64,000 nt of DNA from Asterias amurensis. Lineage: Eukaryota; Echinodermata; Asteroidea; Forcipulatida; Asteriidae. The DNA lies in contig NC_092650.1 of NCBI RefSeq assembly GCF_032118995.1, positions 2,046,001 through 2,110,000 of the forward strand. The letters run 5' to 3'. The position numbers were made by a program, and so were the translations under genes. Shown in pieces: positions 34,465-45,911 of this stretch. Positions within the stretch are counted from its first letter, which is position 1. Every line of letters begins with the position of its first letter. The notes under the pieces are model-generated. The model was not told the DNA's origin and made no database searches. It was given only the letters and a program-made list of their open reading frames with translations.

Positions 34465-37400
34465 ATGGCGGTGCACGAGAGTTTGGTGCTGTAAGTATCT
34501 CTGTGATTTGAAGTAAGCTTTCCTTCATGATTTAAAGGGTTTCGTGGAGAGAAAACATTTTCGTGGACAAATCTAAGTTCTTGGATATTTTGTCTTCTCT
34601 CATAAGAGAAGAGTCTCTCTAAATTGTGAATAATTTCAGCAGTTTCTGTTCGTTATAATTCTCGTCGTATGAATGTACGCACGTAAATTGTATGTACACG
34701 CAGATTGACAGCTGCAGCTTTTTATCTATTTTGCTGAGTACTGGTGGTAGTTTTTTCTTCTCGCTTGTTTCCAATGAAGACTACATCATGTTCATGTATA
34801 TTTTCAAATTAGACACATTCTATAATTGTTTTAACCATGTGTTTACAAAATGTTTACAAAATAAAGGTCACAGTGGAAAAGTACAATAATAAAAAATCAA
34901 TGAATGTAATTTTGCTGGTAGCCTTTTTTTTTATTTTACACACTGTGCTGGCTTTATTCGAACAGAAAGATGGTCAAGTATGTGAATGTTGATGCTGCCA
35001 TGTATTATTTTTATTCTTTAAAAAATCCAGGTATATACTTAGTACTTACTAATTAGCCGACTTTGTGTGTATAAAATGAACAGATTTTAGACCAGAGTTA
35101 GGTAGTTTTAGTTGATTGAATTGAAATCCCCACTGCTACTGCTAGAGGGCTAGTGGTAGTGCTACTATTTTTTTTTAAATATTATTTTATCATCCCCCCA
35201 AATTTCAAAAAGGATATTCTTATTTCGTTATCGGAAATTTACTCCAACATTTAAATGGCTATTCGTTATCTTCTTTTTTTTGATTTGAGGCTCCTGAGAT
35301 AAAAATTCTATAACTATAAGACTTCCTTTATTTGCAGGTACACCACAGATGATAAGTTTTATGTTGAAGCTCATGATTCCGGAAGCAAGGAGTTGCTTAT
35401 TATTGACAGACTCAGTCAAGAAATTACACTCGGTGGTAAGATTTATTTCCTAAGTGGTAATCAATGTTAGTGGATGTCATAGTTGCAATTGTATAATACC
35501 CTTAAAGACACTGGACACTTTTTATGGTAATTGTCAAAGACTAGTCTTCACAGGTGGTGTATCTCATTTCTGATAATAATTGTTCGTACTTATTTCTAAT
35601 TTATTTGTATTTTCTTTACAGATTCCGGAAGTCAGATCCCTCCCTTTGCAACCAGCAAACCAATATGTGGACTGATGGGTACCATACGATTGCTGGCAGG
35701 TAAGCAAAGCAAGACTACCCTGACATAGAATATCTTGCATCGCCTTCCACCTCTGGAACCCTGGTTCAAATCCTACCGGGGGCACTATGTGGATTGAGTT
35801 TTCAGTCCCCACCTGACTGTGTGGGTTTCCATGGAGTAATTTTCTTGGGTTTTCCTCCAACATCTAAAACTTCTTCAATGTCTTCTCTCACTTGCGTTCT
35901 TGGCTACTACGGTGATTAAGTTTGTTTTTTCTGAGAGTCATTTTGTATTAAGCACTGTATATTCAATACTGGATTCATGTAGTCACCTTACAAAACCAGC
36001 TTACATGTTTTATTTATCGTAAAAACCCTCAAATACTTGGGTCGACAAAAGTGTTTAATCTCATATTTTGTTTCGGTAGTATTTGTATGTTCTTACCTAA
36101 GACTCTTAGTTAAGAGAGATTTGCGGTAAGGCCATGTGAAGAGATCGATTCTTTTCAGAACCAACTGAACTCAAAAAAGATTTGCTCATGGTGTTATAGC
36201 AAACTTCTCTTAGTTTTACTTACACCATGCAAAGTGTCACATCTTACTTGTATGTTCTTCTCGTGCAGGTCCGTACATGGTGGTGATCACCAAGAAATCC
36301 AAGGTTGGAGAAATCAACGGACAGACCATCTGGAAGATCACTGGCCATGAGATTATTCCCTACAAGAGGACATTCCTGCATCTCAATGAGCAACAGGTCT
36401 GTTTCTTTGTCGTACTGTTTGTCTGTCTGTCTGTCTGTCTGTCACACAGCAGCAGTATTCACATCTTATTTACATCTTATCTTTGTTGGACAACATGGGA
36501 GCCATGGACTTCGTTCAAAAGTTTCCCATTGACACGTTGCCTTGGATCGGGCGAGTTGGTCTTTGATAGCGTTTTTATGGAGTCAAAATTTTGCTTACAC
36601 AAAATGGCCGACCGTGTTTGTTCGCGACGTAAAAGGAAAACCGTGCAATTTCAAGGGATGTTTGTGTGGATCATTCTATTCTACTTTCAAATTATCTATC
36701 AACCATATGCATTTAATAACAGATGGTTTCAAATATTTTCAAAGACCAACTCGACCGATCCAAGGCAACTTGTTCCTTTAATGTCTAGTACCACTCTAAT
36801 TTTGTATGCATTTTTTATGTGTATTTCTTGCAGAAACAGGATAACCGCACCTATGAGTCAATGGTGAACTATGTCTTGGACTCAAACGACTGTTACTTTT
36901 CAACGACCTATGACCTGACACATTCCCTGCAGAGGCTGTTCAACACCAGCCCAGAGTTTCTGCAGATGCCGTTATTTGAAAGAGTGAGTACCAACTAAAA
37001 AAAAACTTTTTTGACCCTGTGCATATTGTGAAATGCTGCAGGGACGCTGAGCTCTCCCACAAGTTTTTACGCTCAAAGAACAGCTATCGTCCAACGATCT
37101 GCCCCTCTTTTGGCCTCAGTGAGGGCGCTCTTTGGCTAGGTATTTCAGTGAGGTATTACACGCAATTGAAAAACACCAGACTACTGGAATTGTCCCAGTT
37201 TCTGAGTTTACTGGCCCAATGCAAAAATCACTGGCCTTGGGCCAGTGGTCCAGTGTTAATTTGGAACCCTGAAAATAAGGGAATCATAGCTTGGAGTGTG
37301 AGAAAGATGAGGCATCCCGATAAGTTTCAACAAAGCTACACAGTGTTTGTCAATAATTTAGTTGGGTGTGGCAGGCCTGTGTGCTTCAATTTTTGAAAGT

Positions 37401-40400
37401 GCAAGGGCACCAAGGCATTTTCTCCTTGATAATTGAGGAAATTGTAAATTGCTATTGGAGCATTTCAAGGGCACTAAGGCAATGACCAGAGAGCAAGGAG
37501 GCAATCGCCTTCGCTGTCTCCGTGAAGTATCAGCCCTGTTGTGAAGTTGTTGACCATGCTCTGATAGAAGCTCTCAATTGTTGTTTTTTCATTTTTTGTA
37601 TTCTCTAGGCTGATCAGCGCTTTGTCTGGAACTGTAATTTATTACGAGAGCTTGCGTCGCAACCTGAGGTAAGATCAAAACAATTGTATTTAGAGTGAAG
37701 GTTGTAATTAACTGTTTTGATTATATAATTTTGTTTACTTATGTGAAAAGTTGCTTCAGTTTGAACTTTGCAATTTTATTAAAATTATTTTTCACTTTGT
37801 TTGTTTATTTTCAGCTGAGCCGTTTCATTTTGCCAGTGATGTGTGGCTGTATCCTTGTTGAATATGATATAATAATAAAAATCATACAGAGTAAATTTTT
37901 TGAAAAATTCTGAAAATTTCAGAATTTGTTTTCTTAAAGCCATTGGACCCTTTCGGTACAGAAAAAAAATAAAAGTTCACAGATTTACAAATAATTTACA
38001 GGGTTTACAGAAGGCAATGGTGAAAGACTTCTTTTGAAATATTATTCCATGAAATGCTTTACTTTTTGAGAAAACAGCAAAGCAATATAAATTCTCGTTA
38101 CCGAGAATTACGGATTTATTTGAAACACATGTCATAACACGGCGAAACGCGCGGAAACAAGAGTGGGTTTTCCTGTTATTTTCTCCCGACACCGATGACC
38201 GATTGAGCCTAAATTTTCACAGGTTTGTTGTTTTATGTATAAGTTGTGATACACGAAGTCTGGGACTTGGACAATACTGTTTGCCGAAAGTGTATAATGG
38301 CTTTAAAACATGGCAACAAGTCTAAACATCTAAACAAAACACCAATTGCTTAAGTGTTCTTTTCAAAAACCATTGTACTAATGAGACATGCCATGGTGCC
38401 CTTTGCCATGGTGCCCTGTGCTTTTGCTGTGGTGCCCTCTGCAAGGTTCCAATTTAAACTTACGTTCTCCCCAATAGAAGTGCCGCATACCGGAAGAAAA
38501 TTTCTGTGCCCCTTCAGGAGCGAAGTTCAAGACCTGGAAACCATTCCGTTATTCCTTAACTGTCGCTGACCAGTTGTAACAATTAGAATAGGAATCCTAC
38601 ATGGGAAACGTTTTGATTACATCGTGATCTCAAGACGGAGTTGTTTCCGAGCTGGGACGAGGTACTACATGAGAGGACTAGACAGCCAGGGACACGTTGC
38701 TAACTACGTAGAGACAGAACAAATTGTGCAATGTAATGGATGGAGAGGATCATTTGTACAGGTAAGACTGAAACTCTTCAAGTTTTTTCACAACTATCAA
38801 TGCACAAGAAGACCCCAGTACATACTTGTCTTTAAGAGACGGGGGGCCCTGGTATCTTCAAATCATGATCTTCAATCATGATTTGAAGACTGCACTCAAA
38901 AGAAAGAAGATGAAGTAGTCTTATTTGGCGACGTTCATTTTGTGAACACAGTTGCCGGTATTTCAACACGAGTTACTGGCTGCAACAGAAATATCTGGAA
39001 ATGAGATATCTGTATCATACAAACATCTGGACCCAAACCAACTGTTTTGTTCCAGATAGACTTGCCCAGTCCCTCCGAGTCTGCCTCCCAAATAGTTGAT
39101 GTTGCACCCTCTACCAGTGACTAATACAGAAAACAGTATCACCAATCAAGACTAACCTAGAAGAAGATGAGCGTATGTATGATGTAATGACTTGCCAACA
39201 AAATTGGAATCTCTGATGATTGTGTAGTTCCCTTTCTATTTTGGTCTGTCTTTGTTACACTCGCAGCAAAGAGGATTCCAGAACACTGTTATTGTGCATT
39301 CTTTAATGTCTGTATTTATGTGTCAATAAAACATTTGGTTGTTTTGTTTGTTTGTTTATGTCAACAGACGAGGGGGTCAATACCGCTGTACTGGTCCCAA
39401 CGACCAAACATCAAATACAAACCAAAGATTCTAATAAGTCAGGCACAAAACCATGTAAGTATCTCGATTAATCAATCAATAAATCGTTAAATTTAAAAGG
39501 TGCTAATTCAACAGTCTTTTATTTCAAACTTATCTTTTATTTTACTTAACACTTGTCCTTAACGGAGAGCACAAAACAATCTTTTTCTTAGTTGGTACAA
39601 CAAATAATAATTTGTAATTTTGGTTTGTTTTGGTCCAGTTGGATGGATTCATGAGACATCTGGACAGTCAAGTGGTCAACTACGGAGAACAAGTGCTTGT
39701 CAATCTGGTATGCTTCATTAATTATTTTTTGATTGGTTGGTTTTGTTTATCATTCACTGTTCTGTCATATTCAACATCCCTTAAAGGCAGTGGACACTAT
39801 TGGTAATTACTCAAAATAATTATTAGCATAAAACCTTTCTTGGTGACAAGTAATGGGGAGAGGTTGATGGTATAAAACATTGTGAGAAACGGCTCCCTCT
39901 GAAGTGCCATAGTTTTGGAGAAAGAAGTAATTTTCCACGAATTTGATTTCGAGACCTCAGATTTAGAACTTGAGGTCTCGAAATCAATCATCTAAACGCA
40001 CACAACTTCGTGTGACAAGGGTGTTTTCTTCTTTTATTATTATCTCGCAACTTTGATGACCGATTGAGCTCAAATTTTCACAGGTTTGTTATTTTATGCA
40101 TATGTTGAGATACACCAACTGTGAAGTCTAGTCTTTGACAATTACCAATAGTGTCCACTGCCTTTAAACAGAGAGTTAACAAAAATTGTGACTTATTCTT
40201 CTTGTACAGATTGATCACAAGGGAGTTGAAGACAGGTTGGAGAAGACGTTTGCCAAAGCTGTTATGGATGCCGGAAACAAAAATATCAAGTAATTCTTAC
40301 ATGAACAGTTTCAGCATCATCAGTTTATAATTGAGTCATTGCATAGTGGAGAATCAAGTAGTCTTCAGCCCGGTCATACTTCCTGCGAATGCCGTACTAA

Positions 40401-43400
40401 TGTTGACATCACAAATTTCGCTACAAATAATCTGCAACAGTTGAATTGTGTTCAACTCATGTGAAACATTCGCTGCGAAAACAGCCCCATGTTGTCAAAG
40501 TTCACATCGCATTTGCAGGAAGTATGAACCGAGTTTAAGTTTGCGGTAACACCATTTGTTGATCTCCGTTTGCTGAGCAGAATGAAGTTATGATAAGAAG
40601 TTGGACTGCATAGTTATGAATGAACCTGTCCTGAGTTAATAGTGGGAATTTCTCAAAATAATCTTTACTATTCCCGACTGAGATATTCTTGACGTTTTGT
40701 GGAATAATCTGAATTGATTGTTTGATTTGTGAAGGTACGAGTCGTTTGATTTTCATCATGAGTGTCGTCGCATGAGATGGGATCGACTCTCAATCCTCAT
40801 GGATAGACTCGCAGCGGACCAAGAAAAATACGGGTAAGTAGATTGCACTAGTATTGTGTGTAACTCAACACTTTATAAACGTCTTTTCTCCATTAGTTTC
40901 TTTTATTTTGTTTTTGAGCAGAGATCTAAAATCCATGCCTAACATCCCTGTGACATACACTTCCAATGTCTGGCTGTTCACTGTGTTCATATATGGGTTG
41001 ATGCGGCTGGATGCCGTGCATGTAACCGCGTCCTTTGTAATTCAGCTTCTCAGCTGTTATTGAGGATGATTTGCCTCGCAAATTGTTATTACACAAAACT
41101 GCTGGTGTGACATATTGTTACAATCATGATTGTTGAAAATATTTAAGACAACACATCATTTTGTTTTCTCTCTTAAACCTATCAACCTCTAACCCAACCG
41201 TGCAATGCCCTCCTACAGGTATTTCATGATCACCCCTGAGAACCAGTTGTTGAAGCATCAGACTGGAGTATTCCGAACCAACTGTATGGATTGTTTGGAT
41301 CGGACTAATGTTGTACAGAGTCTACTGGCTAGGAGGACGCTACAAGAACAGTTACAGGTGAGCAATTAGAAATCCATTGTTATAAACCACAAGGGAAACT
41401 GACTGGGTAGGGCTTGATAGCTTAGTTGGTAGAGTGCCAGCATGTTAGTCCGGAGGTCATTGGCTAGTCAAGTTGTCTTTGTTCAAGCCTAAGTCCTTAA
41501 AATTTACCAAGTCAGTTTCCCTTGTGTTTAATAACATTTGACATCTGTTTCTTTGTTTAACCCCAAATGAATTATAAATCCATTGCAATCATTATGCAGA
41601 GTAAATCTTACCCGTAGACTGGCACCCCGGGACCAGGGAAGCTCAGTGGTTTCCTACCCCCTCTGACTGGAGCCTTTCATGTGGATAGGGTTTTCAGTTA
41701 TCAGATTGTGTGGGTCAAACTTTTACCTTTGTGAATCCAAGCTAATACCTAATTCATTGTTACTACAAAAAGAGAGTTTCACTTTCAGAAGTGAATTGAG
41801 AACACGGCAAGTTAAAACAAATCTTTTTGCTTTTAGGTCAATGGTTGCAGTTGGAATATAAAGTGTTTATTTTTTGTTTAGTGATATTTTAACAGTGTGG
41901 AGGTAGTGCTTTCTGCTCTGCCGGCCAGGCTTCGGACTGATGATACCCAAGTCTACATCCATATGGACTGTAAAAGGGGTAACCCCGTTTCAACCCTAGG
42001 AGTAGATGGCAACGGCCTCTAAAAAAATATATATAATTGTAGCTCACACCTTGAAGTGGCCTTCAGGCCTTGTGTGTCTGGCGACTTGCTTAAAAAAAAA
42101 AAAAAGCCGTTTAACAATGCATAATTTGTTGATTGCAGAGATTTAATATTCTGCGACAAGGGGAGAGTATTGATGAACATCTAACGACAGCATTCGAAAG
42201 CACTTTCAAAAACAGTAAGTTGATCTAGACGTTATTCAACCATGTCATTTTGATCTCCTCTGGTAAGAAATGGTGGTTCTTAGAAGAGTTCTTAGATGGT
42301 GTTGTTCTCATTGTTTCAAATGTGATGCGCTCAAGCTATAGTTTAATAATAATAATAATCGGTTTTTAAATAGCGCTCGTTACACTATGGCTCAAAGTGC
42401 TTCCTACATTATTACCCCTGGTCACTGGGCCTTTTCATTCCTTAGACCATCTCAGCTCCCTGGGGAGTATACAGCCTGTGCTGCCAAATTGTAGCACACT
42501 AAGCTAAACCAATCACAAGAACCATCTCTGCCCTCACAGGTACCCATTTACCCCTGGGTGGAGAGAAGCAATTATAGTGAAGTGTCTTGCTCAGGGAAAC
42601 ACGTGTCACGACCAGGAATTGAATTGAATTGAATTGAATAGCGTAATACGTAATTAACCATCTAAGGTACTTGTATTTATCTTCTAATATCCCTGTCTTT
42701 GTTTCTTTCAGCATGGGCAGATAATGCAGACTTTTGTTCCAAGCAGTATGCAGGAACAGGCGCACTGAAGACAGACTTCACTAGGTATGCAATATTAACA
42801 TACAGTTAGAGAAGCATCAACCATCTAAAATACTCCATATTAAGTCCATTCTTACCATTTTTACCATGCCAGAAATACTGGGGTGAACCCCTTCTCTTAT
42901 CGATAAACTTAACTGTGTTCTTTTTAATGCATTACACAACACAATGGACCAATGACTTTGGTGTTCTGCTAAAGGACACAAATGTCATGACCAGGACTCG
43001 ACCCACACTCTGCTGATCAGAAATACCGGAGCTTGAGTCTGGTGTGGTTGACCGCTCGGACACGACATGCCACAGTGCACAGTTTAGAACATTGAGATAC
43101 ACCATACTGGTTGTGATGGATTCAGTACTGCACATCCAAACCAATCATAGTTAGCTTGGGGATTGGCATATAAATGTTATCAGAGTCCATATGTTGGAAT
43201 ATGAGTTTCTAGAAAGCTTAAGGGGTAAAAAAAGGTTCCACAAATTCAGTTGGCTTGCTTCTCCATTTAGTAGTTGTTTTAACATCACATTATAAAACAA
43301 AGCCTTTGTAGAATGTGTCGTTCTTAATACTTTTAGTTATACAAGACACCCGGACGAAGATATTGACTAATAGGGAGACCGCCAACATAGGGTTGGATAG

Positions 43401-45888
43401 CTCAGTTGGTGTTAATCTGGAGGTTGTTGGTTCAAGTCCTGTTCCTGTCAATTTGATTTTGCTCAAATCCAAACTATTCTTAATTGTAGTCAGTTAACGT
43501 TTTTTTTCTTCTTCAACAGGACTGGGAAGCGGACACACTTTGGAATGGTGAAGGATCTCTACAACTCAGCACTACGCTACTACAAAAATAACTTTGTGGA
43601 TGGCTTCAGACAGGTAAAGAAAACCTACTCACTACCAACAAACTTTGGTTTTAGCAATAAGGGACAGTACAACTCGGCAAGACTTCATTGGGGTCAAACT
43701 GAGGTCACCCTTAAAAAAAGAGAAGAAAGTTTCAGAAAATTATCAGTTCTGCCGAGTAGGTTAAGTTGTTGCTCTTATAGTTTTGTTTTTGTTTTTATTG
43801 TCTGTTTGTCTGTCAGTCAGTTGGTCGGTCTTGCTTTCTGTCTTTAAGCAGATTCTCGACAACAGCTAAGGATGGATTCATTTTGTGGAAAGAATCAACG
43901 ACAAAGGATTAAGTAGATTTTGTTAACTTCTTTATCTTTTTGTGGACAAATTGTGAAAGTTAATTTTATTTGAGAGACGAAAGGACACAGCCAAGTATGT
44001 GAGCGCCACCTTGTGGAGTTTCCTAACATTTGGCACAAATCACGTTTAGGTTTTCATCTCCTACTGCTGAGAAATACTCTCTGTTTATTGATTTCTAGAT
44101 ACTAGAATTCTATTTAGTTTGATCAGCTGAATAATCCTTCATTTATTTTCCAGGATTCAATCGACCTGTTTCTTGGTAACTACATCGTGGAGGAAAACGA
44201 AGGCATCTCCTCACCGTCTCCACTCAGACCAAAACATGACACTAAATTTATTCTGGTAAGAACCTTCTTCACTTTATCTGACCTCACAGTAATTTGATGT
44301 TTCTGTAAGAGTGCCCTGCTAGTCTCGGACGACGCTACTGTATTTTAGTGGATAGTTTTGGTTCATTGCCATTTTTTAGAATAACTTGGAACTAACATAA
44401 TTCATTTCAGAGCAGCTACTTCTTCAAAGTACAGATTCTTACCTAGTTGCTTCACTCGAGCTTTCTCCTGTGGACGAAAATAAAACAAAAAACTTTGATT
44501 GAAATGATTGCTTGAATTGTTTTTCCATCTTACCATTTCAGCTTCCAGTGATTTGTATCATAGCTTTCTCAATGATGATCATCAGCATTCTCATCCCAGC
44601 AGGTAAGATGATCCGCGGCAATCTTGTAGACACCATTTAAAAAAAATTTAAAAAAACATCCCAGTATTTTTACCTCTGGCTTATCGGACGTATAAAGCAT
44701 TACGGTTGTATGGCTTCTGACTGCCACCCCAGAACAAAGATATTGAAAAAATAGGGACACCGCAAACATAGGGCTAGATAGCTCAGTTGGTAGAGCGTTG
44801 GCACGTTAATCCGGAGGTCGTTGGTTCGAATCCCACTCTAGTCAATTCTTTGTTCAACCCCCCATCCCAAAAACTATGAAGCATTCCTGACACATTGTTA
44901 ACTCCTTATGAATATGCAGCACCATCAGCCAAATAAACACAAGCTATAAATCATTGACATCAAGTGGCATTGACTGAATTGGAACCAACTTACAGATGAC
45001 TCAGTCACCAGAACTTTAACAACAAAAAAACACCTTCCCAGTGCACCATGTGACAGTAAGAAATGACTTAAAATGAAGATGAAGTTACAAAACATGGAAA
45101 CTAAGTATGGCTTGGAAGTCTCATAAGAGGAAGGGAACCTAGAAAAGGGGGTAACCCTGTTTCAGTCCCAGGAGTAGGTGGCAACAAGCCCCTGGTGACT
45201 GGTGATTTGGGCCGACAGCCCAATTCAGTCAAGTTTAGCCCTCACCTTGAAGTTGCTGTCCATGGCCCTGTGATGAAAGTCGATCTCGATCTCTTTTAAG
45301 GCAGTGGACAGTATTGGTAATTGTCAAAGACTAGCCTTCACAGCTGATGTATCTCAACATAAGCATACAATAACTAACCTGTGAAAATTTGAGCTCAATC
45401 GGTCATCGAACTTGCGAGATAATAATGAAAGAAAAAAACGCCCTTGTCACACGAAGTTGTGTGCGTTTAGATGGTTGATTTTGAGACCTCAAGTTCTAAA
45501 TATGAGGTCTCGAAATCAAATTCGTGGAAAATTACTTCTTTCTCGAAAACTACTCCACTTCAGGGGGAGCCGTTTCTCACAATGTTTTATACCAACAACC
45601 TCTCCCCATTACTCGTCACCAAGTAAGGTTTTATGCTAATAATTATTTTGAGTAATTACCAATAGTGTCCACTGCCTTTAAACAAATAAAAAAACTTTAT
45701 CGGTTGCCTTCCAAGATTGGCATTTCTTTCTTTCTCTCCTCTCTTCTCCAGCTGACCTCTACCTTCAAGCATCCTATGTGTTTTTCTGGATGGCCGCTAC
45801 CGCTGTATGCCTCGCACTCATGTACATCTATGGTATGGAGTTTGTGAATCAACCAAGGCTAGCTCAAGCTAAGGCTAAACTGGATTAG
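34465..45888 (+). CDS. SACM1L: SACM1L, phosphatidylinositol-phosphate phosphatase SAC1 (complete)
   Basis: ER/Golgi phosphatase that hydrolyses PI4P. Nineteen exons join in frame to 592 aa (human 587): 34465-34490, 35338-35435, 35622-35699, 36269-36396, 36834-36983, 37609-37668, 37815-37848, 38574-38761, 39368-39454, 39639-39707, 40210-40289, 40735-40833, 41219-41357, 42139-42214, 42712-42784, 43520-43613, 44154-44255, 44542-44602, 45752-45888. Exon 13 carries the CX5R(T) signature [11 protein letters not shown], with catalytic Cys388 and Arg394. [17 protein letters not shown]-like, SRRSCFRAG and [20 protein letters not shown] match SAC1. Two membrane helices (exons 18 and 19) and a terminal KAKLD, a KxKxx ER-retrieval signal, complete the protein. 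The start is the first ATG, in 'caacATGGC', before donor GTAAGT. Confidence 0.95.
35502..35563 (+). mobile_element. ME1 fragment (5' end)
   Basis: 'ttaaagacactggacact' to 'ggtgtatctca' matches the first roughly 60 bp of ME1. It lies in SACM1L intron 2, just upstream of exon 3. Confidence 0.7.
35727..35885 (+). repeat. tRNA-derived SINE fragment, 'ccctggttcaaatcctaccg' family
   Basis: Contains a B-box-like 'ggttcaaatcc' followed by 'gggggcactatgtggattga' and 'tttccatgga'. The reverse complement of the same text is at 57720-57890. Confidence 0.65.
36526..36783 (+). mobile_element. FB1 element, partial, in SACM1L intron 4
   Basis: 'cacgttgccttggatcgggc' to 'ccaaggcaacttgttccttt'. It includes 'aaaatggccgaccgtgtt' but only one side of the central palindrome, consistent with an internal deletion. 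Confidence 0.75.
37100..37560 (+). repeat. Diverged repeat text in SACM1L intron 5
   Basis: Words such as 'agggcaccaaggcattttct' and 'agggcactaaggcaatgac' resemble the 'gcaaagggcac' family. Boundaries are unclear. Confidence 0.35.
37934..38306 (-). mobile_element. ME1 element, old diverged copy, in the U12 intron
   Basis: 'ttaaagccattggacccttt' to 'gtgtataatggctttaa'. It retains 'cgattgagcctaaattttca' and 'caggtttgttgttttatg' but is more diverged than most copies. Confidence 0.7.
38378..38545 (-). repeat. Interspersed repeat, 'gcaaagggca' family (minus)
   Basis: The reverse complement reads 'gaacttcgctcctgaagggg', then 'gcagagggcaccacagcaaa' and 'agcacagggcaccatggcaa', matching 16303, 23970 and 63418. 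It ends just before the U12 branch point. Confidence 0.7.
38855..38889. repeat. Perfect 15-bp hairpin
   Basis: 'tcttcaaatcatgat' and 'atcatgatttgaaga' are exact inverted copies around the loop 'cttca', in SACM1L intron 8 about 95 bp after exon 8. Confidence 0.9.
38915..39165 (+). repeat. Interspersed repeat, uninterrupted copy ('ttggcgacgtt' family)
   Basis: 'cttatttggcgacgttcatt', 'aaacatctggacccaaacca', 'agacttgcccagtccc' and 'gttgcaccctct' recur in the same order at 48150-48505, where another element interrupts them. Confidence 0.75.
39781..40167 (-). mobile_element. ME1 element, full copy, 43 bp from SACM1L exon 11
   Basis: 'ttaaaggcagtggacactat' to 'atagtgtccactgcctttaa', with the internal 'gatttcgagacctc'/'gaggtctcgaaatc' hairpin. 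The element ends 43 bp before exon 11 (acceptor AG at 40208-40209). Confidence 0.88.
40368..40539. mobile_element. MITE with 'agcccggtcatacttc' inverted ends
   Basis: 'cagcccggtcatacttcctg' and 'caggaagtatgaaccgagtt' are inverted; 'tgttgacatcacaaattt' is shared with 14857-15054. A 'tttgcggtaacaccat' block directly after it resembles the start of the 45962-46292 element. Confidence 0.7.
41381..41530 (+). repeat. tRNA-Asn-like SINE fragment
   Basis: 'accacaagggaaactgactg' is followed by the tRNA-like 'ggcttgatagcttagttggt' and 'atgttagtccggaggtc', then an inverted 'aagtcagtttcccttgtg'. The B-box is degraded. Located in SACM1L intron 13. Confidence 0.7.
41960..42085 (+). repeat. Dispersed repeat, 'ggggtaaccc.gtttca' family
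   Basis: 'ggggtaaccccgtttcaacc', 'aggagtag.tggcaac' and 'ctcaccttgaagt'-like text recur at 45150-45262. Confidence 0.55.
42344..42640 (+). repeat. SINE-like repeat with AATTG tail
   Basis: ATA microsatellite, 'tagcgctcgttacactatgg', 'attacccctggtcactgggc', 'cccatttacccctgggtgga', 'gtcttgctcagggaaacac', 'cacgaccaggaattg', then an AATTG run. Related to 166-300. Located in SACM1L intron 14. Confidence 0.65.
42930..43085 (-). repeat. tRNA-Leu-like SINE head
   Basis: The reverse complement has an A-box-like 'gtccgagcggtcaacc', a long variable-arm region and a B-box-like 'gggtcgagtcctggtcatg', as in tRNA-Leu. Point changes and the repeat context argue against a working tRNA gene. Located in SACM1L intron 15. 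Confidence 0.55.
43391..43450 (+). repeat. tRNA-Asn-like SINE, deleted copy
   Basis: 'gggttggatagctcagttgg' runs straight into 'ttaatctggaggttgttggt' and 'caagtcctg'; the stretch between the D-arm and the anticodon loop is missing compared with 44771-44846. Confidence 0.65.
44771..44846 (+). repeat. tRNA-Asn-like SINE, best-preserved tRNA head
   Basis: Has an A-box 'tagctcagttggtagagcg', GTT in the anticodon-loop position, a B-box 'ggttcgaatcc' and an acceptor-like 'ggctag'/'ctagtc' pairing. The flank 'caaagatattgaaaaaatag' shared with the other copies marks it as a SINE. Confidence 0.7.
45150..45262 (+). repeat. Dispersed repeat, 'ggggtaaccctgtttca' family
   Basis: Second copy of the 41960-42085 repeat: 'gggggtaaccctgtttcagt', 'aggagtaggtggcaac' and 'ccctcaccttgaagtt'. 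Confidence 0.55.
45296..45682 (+). mobile_element. ME1 element, full copy, 69 bp from SACM1L exon 19
   Basis: 'ttaaggcagtggacagtatt' to 'atagtgtccactgccttta', with the internal 'gagacctc'/'gaggtctc' hairpin. The last coding exon starts at 45752. Confidence 0.88.
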
Positions 45889-45911
45889 CTGCTAACCGAA
45901 TGCAGTAGGCT

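Larger units (their letters stand above)
37849..38573 (+). other. SACM1L: SACM1L intron 7, U12-type (minor spliceosome)
   Basis: The 5' splice site is GTATCCTT, the U12-type consensus. Near the 3' end, TTCCTTAAC (38552-38560) matches the U12 branch-point consensus, with its A about 14 nt before the acceptor GACCAG (AG at 38572-38573). This splice is phase 1 and gives [17 protein letters not shown], which aligns without gaps to the human SAC1 segment. Other AGs nearby (38585, 38590) give a stop or the wrong phase. Confidence 0.88.

Noticed and set aside
36277..36867. 196-codon plus-strand frame as a separate gene
   Set aside because: It is SACM1L exon 4 read past its donor into an intron containing an FB1 element.
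44771..44846. Functional tRNA-Asn gene
   Set aside because: The same tRNA-like head with shared flanks recurs at 13.4, 41.4, 43.4 and 62.8 kb, so it is a SINE. Stem pairing is imperfect.
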